Source: Apoderus coryli
Taxonomy: Eukaryota; Arthropoda; Insecta; Coleoptera; Attelabidae
Length of the DNA: 64,000 nucleotides
Direction of reading: 5' to 3'
Assembly: GCA_911728435.2 (NCBI GenBank)
Contig: OU452203.1
Span: forward strand, 21,888,134-21,952,133
Part shown: in pieces, positions 9,413-23,187 of the stretch
How positions within the stretch are numbered: the first letter of the stretch is position 1
Layout of the letters: each line of letters opens with the position of its first letter
The notes under the pieces: model-generated
What the model was told of the DNA's origin: nothing
The model's input: the letters and a program-made list of their open reading frames with translations, nothing else
The model's database searches: none
Position numbers and translations under genes: made by a program

Positions 9413-12400
9413 ATGGACGATTTAACTTCAATCCTAGATGCCGATGATTTAATGGATCTGGAGGATGCGGATCCATACGAACTCGATGACGACGAGGATA
9501 ATTCGCAATCCCCGTTCAACTTTCTACCATCCAACCCTGATTCAGTGGCTTCCTCACCGTCTAATAACGATACCGAAGCATTTAGCAATGTTGGTACGCC
9601 TATGAATAATCTTATTGGGGTTCCTAGTGTTAGTAGTCAAAATAATGTATTTGTGGGTAAACCCTTGGGTGTTAAGCGTGGAAGAGGACGGCCAAGACGG
9701 GAAGGAGGCAAGCCAGCTCCTGTTCGGAACAGTAGTAGAGGTACGGGTTCACCGAGGGTTCGTAGGGCGCGACCATTCGGTTTGGGACGAGGTTCAAGAG
9801 GTTCGAGAAGTATCCGCCAGCCAGATCGGTTGATGGATTTTGATTTGACTTTCGGAAATAGTACGGATGATCCCATATTGGATCCTGACAATTTGATGTT
9901 TGCTACGGGTTCTAACGATGGTAGCAAGGATTTGGTGGCGTTTCGGGGTGAGGAAATACCGTATGCACCTGAACAGTGGCCTGGTAAGTCAACTATTAAC
10001 TAAAAAATTTTTACCACATAACCTTACAGGTTAGTTATGAAGGTACCTATGTAGTTTTGTTGAATATTTGTTAAATTCCCATAGTACTTCCTAATGCCAT
10101 TCAATTGATTTTTAAAGGGAAAGTTTGCGCTTTTTGTAACCTGGGAGAACGCAGCCAGCTAGGACAAGGTGAACTGATCAGATTACTCTGCCCTCAAGAC
10201 GATTTAATTTCGCCAGCTATTGTAAATAATACAACAACCGTATCAGAATCATCACCTGTAAACGAAGACAGAAGCCCGTCATCAGGACGTGCCACAGCAG
10301 TAGCAACTACAAGTGGTCCAGTCACTTGTAGGCGCCAAAAAGGCTTTAATAAATGCCGCAACCCTGCTACCACAGCCTCAGACTATGTTGACGAATTGGC
10401 GATCATCGGTTATGTAGATGCACCAGCGAATATCAGATCTACGATATTTGAAACGTCTGGACATTACTATGTCCACAGGAATTGTGCAATGTGGTCCAAA
10501 GGTGTTATTAAGACAGGTATGTGTCAATAGCATTTCTTGACTGTATAATATTTTCAATTATGCGTTTAAATTGCAGAGCATTTTGGACTGGAGAACGTCG
10601 CACCGGTGGTAATGCAGAGCTGTACGCGTAAATGTGCGCTTTGTGGGCGTTACGGCGCTAGTGTCAGCTGTAAAAATGACAGCTGTCAGAAAATGTTTCA
10701 CTATCCATGTGTAACGGCATCTGGGGCCTTTCAAGAGTTAGCGACGTTGAATGTGTTTTGTAATGTGCATCTGTGTCAGTCTGCTGATAATTTGAATGAT
10801 AGTAAGTGTAGCTTTTCTGTAGCATTTTTAAAATTTTACGTAAATATATCTTCCTTCCACAGGTTCCGTATGCTACACGTGCAAAATTTTTGGTGATATT
10901 GCAAATTTAATGTTTTGTTCGACTTGCGGTACTCACTATCACGGTACCTGCGTGGGTCTAGCTCAATTACCAGGTAATTTAAATTTAGGGATTTATTGAA
11001 TTCTTGTTTAATAGTTTTGTTTTTTTCTTTAGGTGTTAGATCTGGTTGGCAATGCCGTAAATGTCGAATTTGTCAGATATGTCGGATGCCTGGCGACGAG
11101 ACTAAGTTAATGTCCTGTGAACAATGTGATAAAGTGTATCATGCTAGTTGTTTACGACCGATTGTTACGTCCATACCGAAGTATGGGTGGAAATGTCGGG
11201 TATGTGGTTTCAAAACAATTTTTTAAATAAATTTGCATAGGATTTCTTTAATATATTTATTAAGTAACAAGTGCTTGTTCTTGACGCAGTGTTGCCGAGT
11301 GTGTGGCGATTGTGGTTCCCGCACTCCAGGCGCCGGAACATCGTCCCGTTGGCATGCCCACTACACAGTCTGCGACTCATGTTACCAGCAACGTAACAAA
11401 GGGTAAGAGTATTTGTGCAAATTTGACCTCAGTGTGATGATTTTGCAAATTGGTCTTTCAGATACTGTTGTCCTTTGTGTCGACGGGCTTATCGCGCTCA
11501 TGCTCATCGTGAAATGGTCCAATGCAGCGCATGCAAAAAATACGTTCATGGTACGTGTGATGCGGACGCTGATCCGGTATTTTATAATCAGCGCAAGGAG
11601 TCTCAACCCAGTTACGAGTACGTTTGTACGATTTGTAAGCAGGCACAATCGCAATTTGGCGTTCAGCGTGGTATAGGCGGCGGTGATGGGTTTTATGGTG
11701 GTGGGATGATGCGTGAGACTCCGCAGTTGGGTGGCAGCGGGGCAAGTAATAGTGGACCGACTTTGTTTGGTCGGCAGTTGAGCTATAAACGAGCAAGTAA
11801 GTGATCACATTTTTATATTAATGGTATGAGATTTGAAAAATATTTTTTTAGGTACGGAGGATCCCAGTGATATTTCTGTGTCCCAGGAGTCCTTGTACGA
11901 TGATTCTCTCTCAGAATTTGATAATTTCATGTCCATGTCTGATGATTCCGCCTCGATAAGTGGTCGGAACTTTGGCAATAGTGGTTTATATGGTAAAGGA
12001 AAGCCATATAGTGCTGTCCATAGTAAAATTGCGAAAAAACGTTTAGGATATGCAGTTGGCAGACCGAAAGGGAAAACGGTACCGACGAATAAACAGGGTG
12101 GATTTATGAAACGGCAACACCGTTTGGCGGAGTTTGGCAGGAAACGCGGACCGAAAACAAAGATGCGTGGAGTTTTTGGTGTGCCAGGTAAGCAATCATA
12201 TCTTGTATTCGCAGTTGTATGTTTAGCATTTTTAATTAATTGCTTGAATAATGTTGTAAAGGTGTGGGACTTCAAAGACCTGTGGCTGACGGCAAAAACG
12301 ACGATGAACCTGGTGTGGAAAATCGGCTGGTTCTCTGCTCGGCTAAGGATAAATTCGTACTCACACAGGATATATGTGTGATGTGTGGCGCCCTAGGGAC

Positions 12401-15400
12401 GGATCAAGAAGGATGTCTGATAGCGTGTGTGCAATGCGGTCAATGTTACCACCCATATTGCGTTAATGTAAAGGTTACCAAGGTTATTCTCCAGAAAGGA
12501 TGGCGGTAAGTTTACTACAAAGTTCAGGAATTCCATAGCATTTGATTAATTGTTTTAATTGCAGATGTTTGGACTGTACGGTTTGTGAAGGTTGTGGCCA
12601 ACGGAACGACGAAGGCCGTCTGATATTATGCGATGAATGCGACGTTTCGTACCATATTTACTGTATGGATCCACCGTTGGATTATGTGCCGCATGGAAAT
12701 TGGAAGTGTAAATGGTGTGCGGTATGCGAGACTTGTGGAGCTGGGGATCCCGGCTTTAATTGCACGTGGATGAACAGGTTGGTCTGCAAAGTCGACACTG
12801 AAAAATGAATCTTGTCTATCCGGGCCAATCCTATTGTTAATTGATGTTTTTATGTTACAGTTGTACGCAGTGTGGGCCGTGTGCATCGCACGTGAATTGT
12901 CCCAGCTGTGCAGAGCCTTACAGCGAGGGTGATTTGATCATACAGTGCGTCCAATGTGAGAGATGGTTGCATGGGGCGTGCGATTTGATTAAAACTGAGG
13001 AGGACGCGGAAAAGTGCGCTGAGGATGGATATAATTGTGTGTTGTGTCGTCCGAGGGATGTACCACCCCCGCATTTGGTAAGTTGTTTTTTGGTGGGAAT
13101 TAAATGGAGTTTACCTGAAACTATGTCAAACTAGGTACCAGCAGTGGTGGCTCCAAAACCGCCCACACCAACAGTCAGTCCGGACATCCGCACAACTACA
13201 TCTGTGCATTCGTCGATATTCATCATAGATGGTGTGCATTTGAGTGAATTTGGCAACAATACGATCAGATCGTTGTCGATGGAATGGAACGGCGGTACGC
13301 GAAAGAAACGCAAAAAGCTGCCAACCGTGCAGGATAAGGAGGCTGGGATTATGGCGACGATTGAGTCCGTGGTGGCTGGCGGAAGCGGTGGTGAGGAAAA
13401 TTTACATACAAATTCAAGTTCTAAAATTAATACATGTTTCTAATGTAGAATCTATCCTGGATGAGAACGGAGCCGCCAAAATGGAGATGATAGACATTAA
13501 AGAGGAGTGCATGCAGGAGATCTATAAAGAGGGCATGATTTGGACGAAAGAGGATGGAGCCCCTCCCGAGGGCTTCACTTTATACACCATGGAAAGCGGT
13601 GCTTGCGTCTTGAGACGCAAACGCCAACGAAACCTCCAGAAACTCGGAATTGGTGGGTTTCTAGTGCGAATGCGCGGCAGCGGAGGGTCGGGTGTAAGAA
13701 GTGCCGAGACTGACGAGGTTGACACATTGAATGGTGAGTTAAAACTTCAATCCCATAGCTTGTTGGTTGATAAATTGTGGTTCTAGGGCAAACTACACCG
13801 ACTGGAGATATTCAGACGTTTGAGCAACTTAATCCTGAGAAGCCGCGAAAGAAACAGATTCGTCGTAAAGTGAAGAGTAAATTATCGGAGACATTCCCAG
13901 CGTATCTTCAGGAGGCGTTTTTCGGGAAGGATTTGTTGGATTTACCTGTTACTGAGACCCGTAAAGGTGATGAGAGTAGCGAAGATGAACGTGATAGTTT
14001 CGATGAGAAAAAGTACCAGCCAATACGTTTGTCAGCGGTAAGTTGATTTGTTAGGGTGTAGGGGTGTGCTTATTGATGTCCGCTTTTGTCAATTTAGGAG
14101 GAAATTCTTGCTGTGGCAGTGGAAACTGCTAAACAGGAGAAAATTAAAAACCAAGAGGAATGTCAAACACAAATGCTGACGAAACAATTGTTACAACAGA
14201 AATCAACAATTAAAGAGGAGGATAAAGACGTTCCAATGGAGGAAGAGGAGGAGGATGATAATACCGACGATTTAAAGGATGTTTTGGCGCTACCAGGAGA
14301 TCTTTTGGACACGGAATTAGTAAATAGTATTATTAATGATGAGGACGATGAGTTGACGAAGAATACGGAATCGTTGGATGCTTTAGGAGGTGAGTTTTTG
14401 CAGATACGCTAACTTTAGACACTAAAAGAATAATAAACTTTGAAACGACATTATTTCTGAGAGCTTGAGGGTTATTTCTGAACATATTATAAGTACAAAA
14501 TATGTTTCATATGTAGATGATGGCGATTTAACCTGCGACACTCTTGGCGGTGGCACAAGTGGCGATTCCAAAGTTACCAAAGACGAATTGAGCGATATTA
14601 TCCTCGACAGCCATTTTAATCTACCGAATATGAATAGCAAAGAAGTTGAGGATATCTTCAAGGTAATTTTTACTATTCGACCTTCAAGGATGGGTTTCTT
14701 ATGAATGAATGAATATTTTTTAACAGGGTGTATTGACTGATGAGTCGCAGGAATCGCAGGAGAGTACGAGTCTGTTTCAAAGCAGTGCAGCGGCAACACT
14801 GTTTGGCAGTGCGCAACAGCCGCAACAGACAATGTTGCCGTCCACGCATAGTAACATTCTGAATGTTGTGCATCAACAGCACGGGATGGCAACGTCGCAG
14901 ATGCGGACTGCGTTACCACCGCATCAAATGCATGCGGGTGGTTTAAATTCACCGGCGAGTTTCCCTCCACCATCGCCTTATCATTCGGAATATAGCAAGT
15001 GAGTTTTTGCGTTGCCTTTTTCATCGATTTAGCAACATCGAGGAACTGTTACCAAAATGTCTTTTTATTCCGCAGCAGTCCGCAGTTCAGTCCAGCGTTC
15101 TCCGAACCACCCAGTCCTTGGGTGGGAGCTATAACGGATGTTTCCGCACCCTCAAACGTTGAACAACTCATCGACACAACCAATCCTCAAGCCTCTATTT
15201 TGCCCCAAACAGCCTCAAATGCTGTGGCTGCCATACCTTCGACTTACAATCAACGTTCATCTGAGAAAATGAAAGTGGACGAGAGTTTGGGAAATGCAGC
15301 CACGATCTCTGCGGTACTTTACGCCAACATGAACCATCCTGAGTGGAAAACAGAGTATCCAGGATGGTCTGAGCGGTACAAGCACATGATTAAGAAATGG

Positions 15401-18400
15401 AGGACTCTGAGTCAGGAGCAGAAAGCGCCCTATTTGCAGCAGGCGCGCGACAACCGTAGCCAGCAGCGGATGAAGAAAGCTCAACAAGTGAGTTTTTATT
15501 ATTGTTAATTGTTTTGTGATAACATTGATTTCTATTTTGACTAATAATGTGATTGTGTTGTTATTAATAACGGGAATTGGAATATTTTGGGAGGTGAATG
15601 TGAGTTAGGGACGACTTGGGTTCGATGGGTCCAATGCCAAGCTATGAAACGGTGGTTTGGGGAAGTTGGCATGTAACGTGAGAGTGGGGAATTGATTGTG
15701 GTTGGACCTTGGTGATTATTTCGAGATATTAGCTGTGCTTCTGCGTCTATCTACTTTCATCTATCAGAACTATACAATTTATGAATAATTCTCGAAATAT
15801 CATCAAGGTTACAACCCCAACATATATTCCCTAGAAAGAAATTATTATTCTCTTATTATCCAATCCAGTCTCAACAACAGCAACAACAACAACTTCACGA
15901 ACCACAACAACAACAACACAATGTTTCGGCTCAATCACCGTCATCATCATCATCCTCATCATCAGTAGTAGTACAACCACAATCATTAAGTACTACCCAG
16001 TCATCGAATAAACTGCATCTCCTGGGTCAGCTTCCACATCATCATCAACATCAACAAATTACGCTGACTGAAGCACAGAATACGTTGACAACGACGAGTA
16101 ATAATGAGGTGCTTAACGTTCAAAAAATGAAAGTTTTACTAACAACAAGTACTAATAATACTGTCACTACTTCTGTGGTGGTTTCACCAACCACGCAGCA
16201 ACAGTTTACGTTGCATGGTTCAGTCTATGCTGCGTCTGGACGGCATGTGCCGGCACCCAACGTCACAGTTAATCCCAACTACCAGCAGAATCAGAGTCAA
16301 CAGTTTTTGAATAATAGTAACTCTAATATTGGTAGTGGTGGTAGTTCGGTATTAGGGGAAAGGGACCATCAAATCAGAGTGTTGACTCCGTCGGAGATTA
16401 TGCGGACGCTGCCATGTTTGGTGGCTAATAATGGTCAGGAGGGTGGTGGTGGGAGTAGTTCTAGTCATCAGACAGCGGAAACTGGTGTTAGTGGGGCTGT
16501 GAGTACGAGAATGTGATGGCGCAGTCGGTAAAAGTGGAGCAAGTTGTGCGGTATTTGTAGTAAATTTATTCAAGTTTATAGGGGTACTTTTTATAGTTTT
16601 TGAAGTATTTTCAAACCCAACCCCAATCTTAATACACCAACTATTTTTTTTATAACAAATAAAACAGCAACTTGCCCAACTTTTATCGCCAAATTTGTTG
16701 ATTTCCTCGGTTTTCTTTGATTTTGTAGAATTTAGTTTGGTTGATTCCCAATTTTTAGTATTTTGTTTTATATTTTGCGCATGTTTTTATACATTTTTGT
16801 GTAATAACAATTTTAATCGTATTAAGATTTTTGCTTTTGTAATAATTTTGAATTAGTTTTGTTACATTTTTCTCAATTTTTCGTACTCACGAATTGGTTA
16901 ATTGTATTTTCTGTGTTTGGCGATTCTAGGATCAGGAAAAAGTCGTTTTTCAACAGAAATCCGTGCGTGAGGCTGAGCAGGAACGGCAATGGAAACAGTT
17001 GCAGGCACTGAGACAGCAGCAGGCTCAGCAGCAACAGCACGTGATCCACGAGCAAAGAGTACAGGGTAAGTCATGTTTCAGACTAATCACGAAACTAAGC
17101 AGTTTCGAGTTATCGGGTTTTTATTTCTATTCTCTTCTAAGAATGCTAACAGCGTTAGTGAAACGCGCGTCCAAATTTAAAAGAGTGGCGGCTTCTTACT
17201 AAACAGTTTCCGTTTAAATATCGCCTCAATGAAATGTGTGAGACTTCATTGATAGTTACAAAACCCGTGTTAAATTGATACCAAAATGATGGCGATATCG
17301 CCACTCACTGTCCCAATATTACAGCTATTGCCCGCGTTCAACGTTCAATATCCGAACCGAATCCAACAGGTGGAGCTTCAGCTTTCATTCAGACCAATCA
17401 AACGACGAGTCCCTTACACGTGACAACGCCACAAGAATTGAGTCCAGCGGCATCGCCATCGCCACGTCAATTCAGTATCAAATCACCACCATTCCAAGCG
17501 GCGGCGGTAGTTCGATCGCAAACACCCAATAATAATGTAGCCAATTCGCCCGATTTCCAAGCAGGTAACACGACACCTACAGCAGTAACGGCAGGTGGTG
17601 ATGAGGTGGTTTTCTCATCGGCTAATGTCTCTGCGCCGCTTTCTGGAGGTGTTGGTGGTGTGGTGAAGAGTGTGATATATTCACCGCGCGGAATTGTAGA
17701 GCAGCATGGGGCTGGGGCGTTTGTACGCCCACAATTTGGAACGCATAATTTACAGGTGAGTGGTAGAGGAATTAATAATATTTATACACTTTATATTCTA
17801 ATTCCTCATTTTAATATGTTCCCTAAAAATCGTTTGAAATTTAATATTAACTTTGCCCTAACCAGGATCAGGCACAAGCCAATCAACAGCAGCAGCAGCA
17901 GCAACAACCGCAGCCGGACATCAACAGGCAACTGCGTGATCTACTGCAACGTCAGAAACAGTTTAAAAACTTAGATTTAGTGGCTGGTAAGACGGGTCAA
18001 CGTGTGTGGCAGCCGCTCACTACTTCGGAGACTGGAACGACTCCAAATAATGAGAATCGAGACACGACAACGCCTACTAGTGACGTAACTTTCCGTCAAC
18101 CACTTCCGCCCGGTGTGGTGACGTTACGACCACGACTTCCGCTTGTAGCAACGGCTAATGCACGACCTCTGTTGGGTAATATCCGAGTTCAGCAGGTAGA
18201 TGGAGTTACTAGAGTGCATAGTGTGATGGATCCGAGGATGAGGCTCATTTTGCAGCAGCAGGTAACGGTTCTCAATAGTTTTTTGTTATAATTTGTTTAA
18301 AATATCAAATTTTATATTACATTTCTTCCGAATCTGAACTTCTCTATTTCTTCTGTTCTAATTTGCGAGGATGCCGATATTTCCAGTATATGGAAGGTGT

Positions 18401-19811
18401 CTTATGTCGCTCGAAGGGTCAATTAATAAATTTTATATTACATTTCTTACGAATTTGAACTTTTCTATTTCTTCTGTTTTAATTTGCGACGATGTCGATA
18501 TTTCCAGTATATGGAAGGTGTCTTTATGTCGCTCGAAGGGTCAATGAATTATTGAAAAAAATATCGCCTTAATTTCATCAATCAAAATATAAATTCTAAA
18601 TATAAATTTTATACAGCAACGCATGTTGGTCCAAACACAGCAATTACAAGACAATAATAGTGTGACGGCAGCTATTTCGACCAATAGTGCTGGCGCAACC
18701 ACAACTGTACGATTTAGTCGACCAACTACAGTTGAACAATATGAACAATTGTTGAATCGACAAACGTCGATTATCGAACAAACACCTGCGCAGAGATTAG
18801 TGCTAGCGCATGCACAGCAGAGAAAATTCCAACAGCTTCAGCAGCAATGCCCAGTTGTTGTTATGACTTCATCATCAGCATCAGCTGGGGCTAGATCGTC
18901 AATTGTGACGGCTCAAGCAACACCGTCTAACGGTGCAGCTGCTGATAATAGTAATAATCAAGCAGATCAAGAGATTCCCGATAATGTGACGGCGGAATTG
19001 GAGAAATTAGAGCAGGAATCGGGTAAGATTTGTTTTTTTGTTGTAGGATCTCTTTTATTCAAGGAATTTATGTGGTTCCAATACGGAATTACACCTATTA
19101 GGGTGTTTGCTGGCTAAAGTATCAACCTATTTCGTGTTAACTGGCCAAATCAAACCCTTATATGTGTTAACTGCTGTTTCTACTAGCGACATTTGACTAC
19201 ATCAGGTCAATGCATGTGTGGGTTGTATAAATGAAACTTCTGTACGTATTCACTGTTGAAATTCCGATCCTAAGTCTGCTTGCAGTGGCTTAATCAATCT
19301 GTATGGCTAGGGGCATTCTTTCAGTTATCTAATAATAACGTTTGAGGGACTTTCACTGGGAAGATCTCACCTCGAAGGCCATTTGTTGGCCAAACCACTG
19401 ACTTACGTAATCGTATCCAGTAGCCCAATAATGCCCCTAATCCATCATCAATTCTGAAATACAAATTTGCTTGAGAAACGCTAATTCATTGTTATTAAGA
19501 CAGAGTTCAGTTATTACAAACTGTGAGAAGTACCCATCCGTTTTTTTAAAAAGTTTAAAATGATGAATTCACGCCCCTGAGAATGACTTCAATCAAATTT
19601 GAAGGTACAATGGTGGAACTTCATGGTGTGAGCGACATACTGGGTGGACTTGGCGATGATGATGATGAGCTCTTAGCGGAAATGGGCGGGGCCGATTTTA
19701 ACATTCTCGAATACGCCGATCCGGAATTAGAGGCATTGACTGGTGGGGAGAAAACGAACATATTGGATCTGGAACTCGAGGATGATCCCATTAAAGAACA
19801 GAAAAAGAAGT

Positions 19812-19842
<31 letters not shown>

Positions 19843-22800
19843 ACAACACCAGCAGCAGCAGCAAGAGAAGAGCAGTGTAGTTGTTGAGGCAAATCAGGGT
19901 TTGCAACCACAACAAGAACGAACAAATGTTGTAGTACCAACGAGTAGGCCGCAAGGTGTTCCGGTATTGCCACAACAACAACAGCAGCAGCAGGTGATTG
20001 TGCAGCATCAGCAACAGCAGCACCAAATTGTGCAACAGCATTTGACGCCGCAGCAAATTCATCAGCAGATGTTGCATCAGGTAAAGATTTAATCGAGTTT
20101 ATCGAAATGAAATTAGACTTCCAAATGGGACGTTTTAAACAGGTACAACAAGCTGCAGCCCAAGGAAAACCAATGCCACCCGGTTCACGTCTTCAAACTC
20201 CAGACGGAATTGTGGGTGTCGTAACACGTGACAACCAGGTCCAATTACAGATCCCATCCAACTATCAACAACGGCTTCTTCTACAACGTAAGCGAAGAAT
20301 TAAGTGTGTTTTGTCCAAGCGATTTGTAAAGCCCTTCTCTATGTTTCAGTCCAAAATCAACGAATTCAAATGCGTTTATCACGTCCAATCAATGCACCAC
20401 AGCGTAGTTTGAGTGTTCCTAGCGGTGGGAGTGTAGCAAAACCACCAGCGGCGATACCACCACCGCCTCCGCCGCCCCCACCATATCCTGGACCGCCACC
20501 GCCATATCCCGGCACACCGAATCAGCAGAACAACGGTGGGAAACAACAGGTGAGTTGTATTCATGTGTGTGTTTTTGCGCATGTTAATGATTGTTTCGTG
20601 TGTTTTTTTATTTCGACCGTTTCCAGCTGGTGGACGTACTTCATCCGCAAGCTGATAGTAATTTGTTGTTGTGTGGCGCACAGCGAAGGTCGGCGCCGTT
20701 GTTGCTCGAGGTGAGCCACGCAAGAAACGTAGAATTTCTTTGCACATCTACAAATACCCACACTTTTATTAAGCATCACTTATACTCTTGTCGGTGTTTT
20801 TCTTAATTACTACGGAAAATTGGAAAACTCGACGGTTAGGTGTTTTTGCACGAATTGAAATTTTAAAGATAATGGAAACTTATTTACGTTTTGGCATAAT
20901 ATTTTGCCTGTTTCAATTATTTTTAATGTTCCTCTCTAGCAATTGCGTTTATAGTTTACACTTTGAGCACAAATTAAGCTTAACCATGCTACTGCATGAG
21001 CTAGAAATCCACAATAAAATAGATTAAAATAAGCCCTAAACAGTTCTAGCTCTAAATATCGGCATAGTAATCATAATAATTAACAACATTTCAAGGAGCA
21101 GCCATTACTTTTGGAGGACCTGCTAGAGCAAGAAAAACGCGAACAACAACAACAGCAACAACATCATCAGCAAGATGTCGCGGGGAATAGTGGTGAAATG
21201 GCGACAACATCTCCATCTACACCACTTTTAAGTGAACACGACTTTGAGCGGCTTAAAGCGGATGTCTTCAATGCGCCTCAAGGCAATCCTGGTAGGTTTA
21301 AACTCGTAAAGCCAATTTTTGGATAAAACTGAGTCGAATTTTAGGAGTGATTAGTTGGCCGCAACAACAACAGCAGCAGCAGCATCAAGGTAACGTTCGT
21401 AGCGTTATAGCTTCGGCTTCATCATCGCAGGTCACTGTGGCATCTGCTGCAACGCTACCGGATGTGACGGCACGCGTGCAAATGTTTACCGTTAATTTGT
21501 TACCGGCACCGCCATTGCCGCCGGAAAATATCGTGACAGACACGGATCGACAGACGCAGATGGTGTATGAGCAATGGTTGAATCACCAGAATAGTATTTT
21601 GAATCAACAGTTGCGGCATTACGAGACGGAAGTGCAGAAGTTGCGTAAAAGCAAAAAGGTATATTTTAACAATATTCAAAAACTCTAATTAATGAACCAA
21701 GATTGATAGGTTTTGAGAAAAAAGTAAATTGTCGGGCTACTGTTGAAGCAGGGTTTGGGGTAAGTCCTATTTCTTCGGAAATTGTTGATGGTACTGTAAC
21801 CGTTTTAGTACTAATAGTTCACGAAAAGAATGTTCTAATTGAACTTATTCTTTGAAATTTGAATGAAAAGTTGATAGTTTTTGAGAAAACTATGTAGGTC
21901 AATAAATAAAGAATTAAATTGTCTTAGGCTTATATCATACATTTTAAAATGTATCTCGGAAACTATTCATGATATTGCAACCGTTTTTATAGTAATAGTT
22001 CGCGAAAAGAATGTTCTAATTGAACTTGTTCTTGGAATTTGAATGAAAAGTTGATAGTTTTTGAGAAAACTATGTAAATATAAATTAGATTGTCTTACAG
22101 TTGTTGGTAAGTAAGAAAAATAATAGAGTGTGTTTTGTTTTCAGTCTTTAAACAGTAAACAGCGACAGTTACGTAAAACAGGTGGACAATTAACGGAAAT
22201 TGATGCAAGTGAACTACAGCGCATCACCGCTGAACAAGCGTTCTTGCAGAAGCACTTGGAATCAAGCAGAAAGCAAACAAGACAACATGGAATGCTAATA
22301 CAGGTATCTAAGCTTTAGGGGGCTCCGAGGGCAATTTCGTCCAAAAATTTTCTCAATTTCTCCTAATTAAGTGGGTTAAGGGTTATTTTATAATTTGACA
22401 TCTAAGTACCTTTGATTTTTAAAAATTATAAATAAATAGTTCTGATTTTCGCATACTAATTAAACTCACTTTTATCACTACTGGTCTACATGAAGGAATA
22501 TCGCAACAAGCAGCAGCAACAAAATTCACCACTGGGTCCACCACTGCCGCCATCATCGCCATCGACCGCGGGAATGCCGCCAAATGTGGCCGCTCCATCG
22601 CCATTACATAATTCGCCATTGCACAGTCCGGGAATGATAGGAATGGCCAATTCACCAGGACCTGTTTCTGCAGGCGTAGTGAATATGCTACAGCCGAGTC
22701 CGAGCAGTAGCAGTATGTCACCCATGCAGCCTTCGCCTAGAATTGGAACGCCGCATTCATCTCAAGGTAATCGTATTTAATTTGTTATATTTGGGAAAAT

Positions 22801-23156
22801 TATTTTTTAAATTCCTATAGGAGATATTAGCCCAATTGCGTCACCCTCACCACAAATTTCATCCACAACACCATCATCAGTTCGAATGACATCGCCGCAG
22901 CATCGTCGCATAGTGACTAGTCCAGTTGGTGCGAGTGTCTATCATTCTACTGTACCAGCATCGCCACCGATATCCGCCCAGCAGATAATGCGTTTCGTGC
23001 GTCCTCCAGCAGCATCCTCAGACCGAATTATTCAGCAGCGTATCATAACCCATTCGATATTCCAGCAGCAAAGATCGCCACCAGCTGGTCCACAGCAGGT
23101 GATTTTGACGCCGCAACAGCAGCAACAGTTGTTGATGCAAAAACAGATGTTGCAAG

Positions 23157-23187
<31 letters not shown>

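Noticed and set aside
19306..19451. Inverted TAGGGGCATT pair inside a trr intron, as a MITE
   Set aside because: The 10-bp arms match but I found no target duplication or further tip structure; chance cannot be excluded.
19727..20077. Minus-strand Leu/Gln-rich open frame opposite a trr exon
   Set aside because: It is the antisense of CAG/CAA glutamine runs in trr. Such shadows are always open and Leu-rich.
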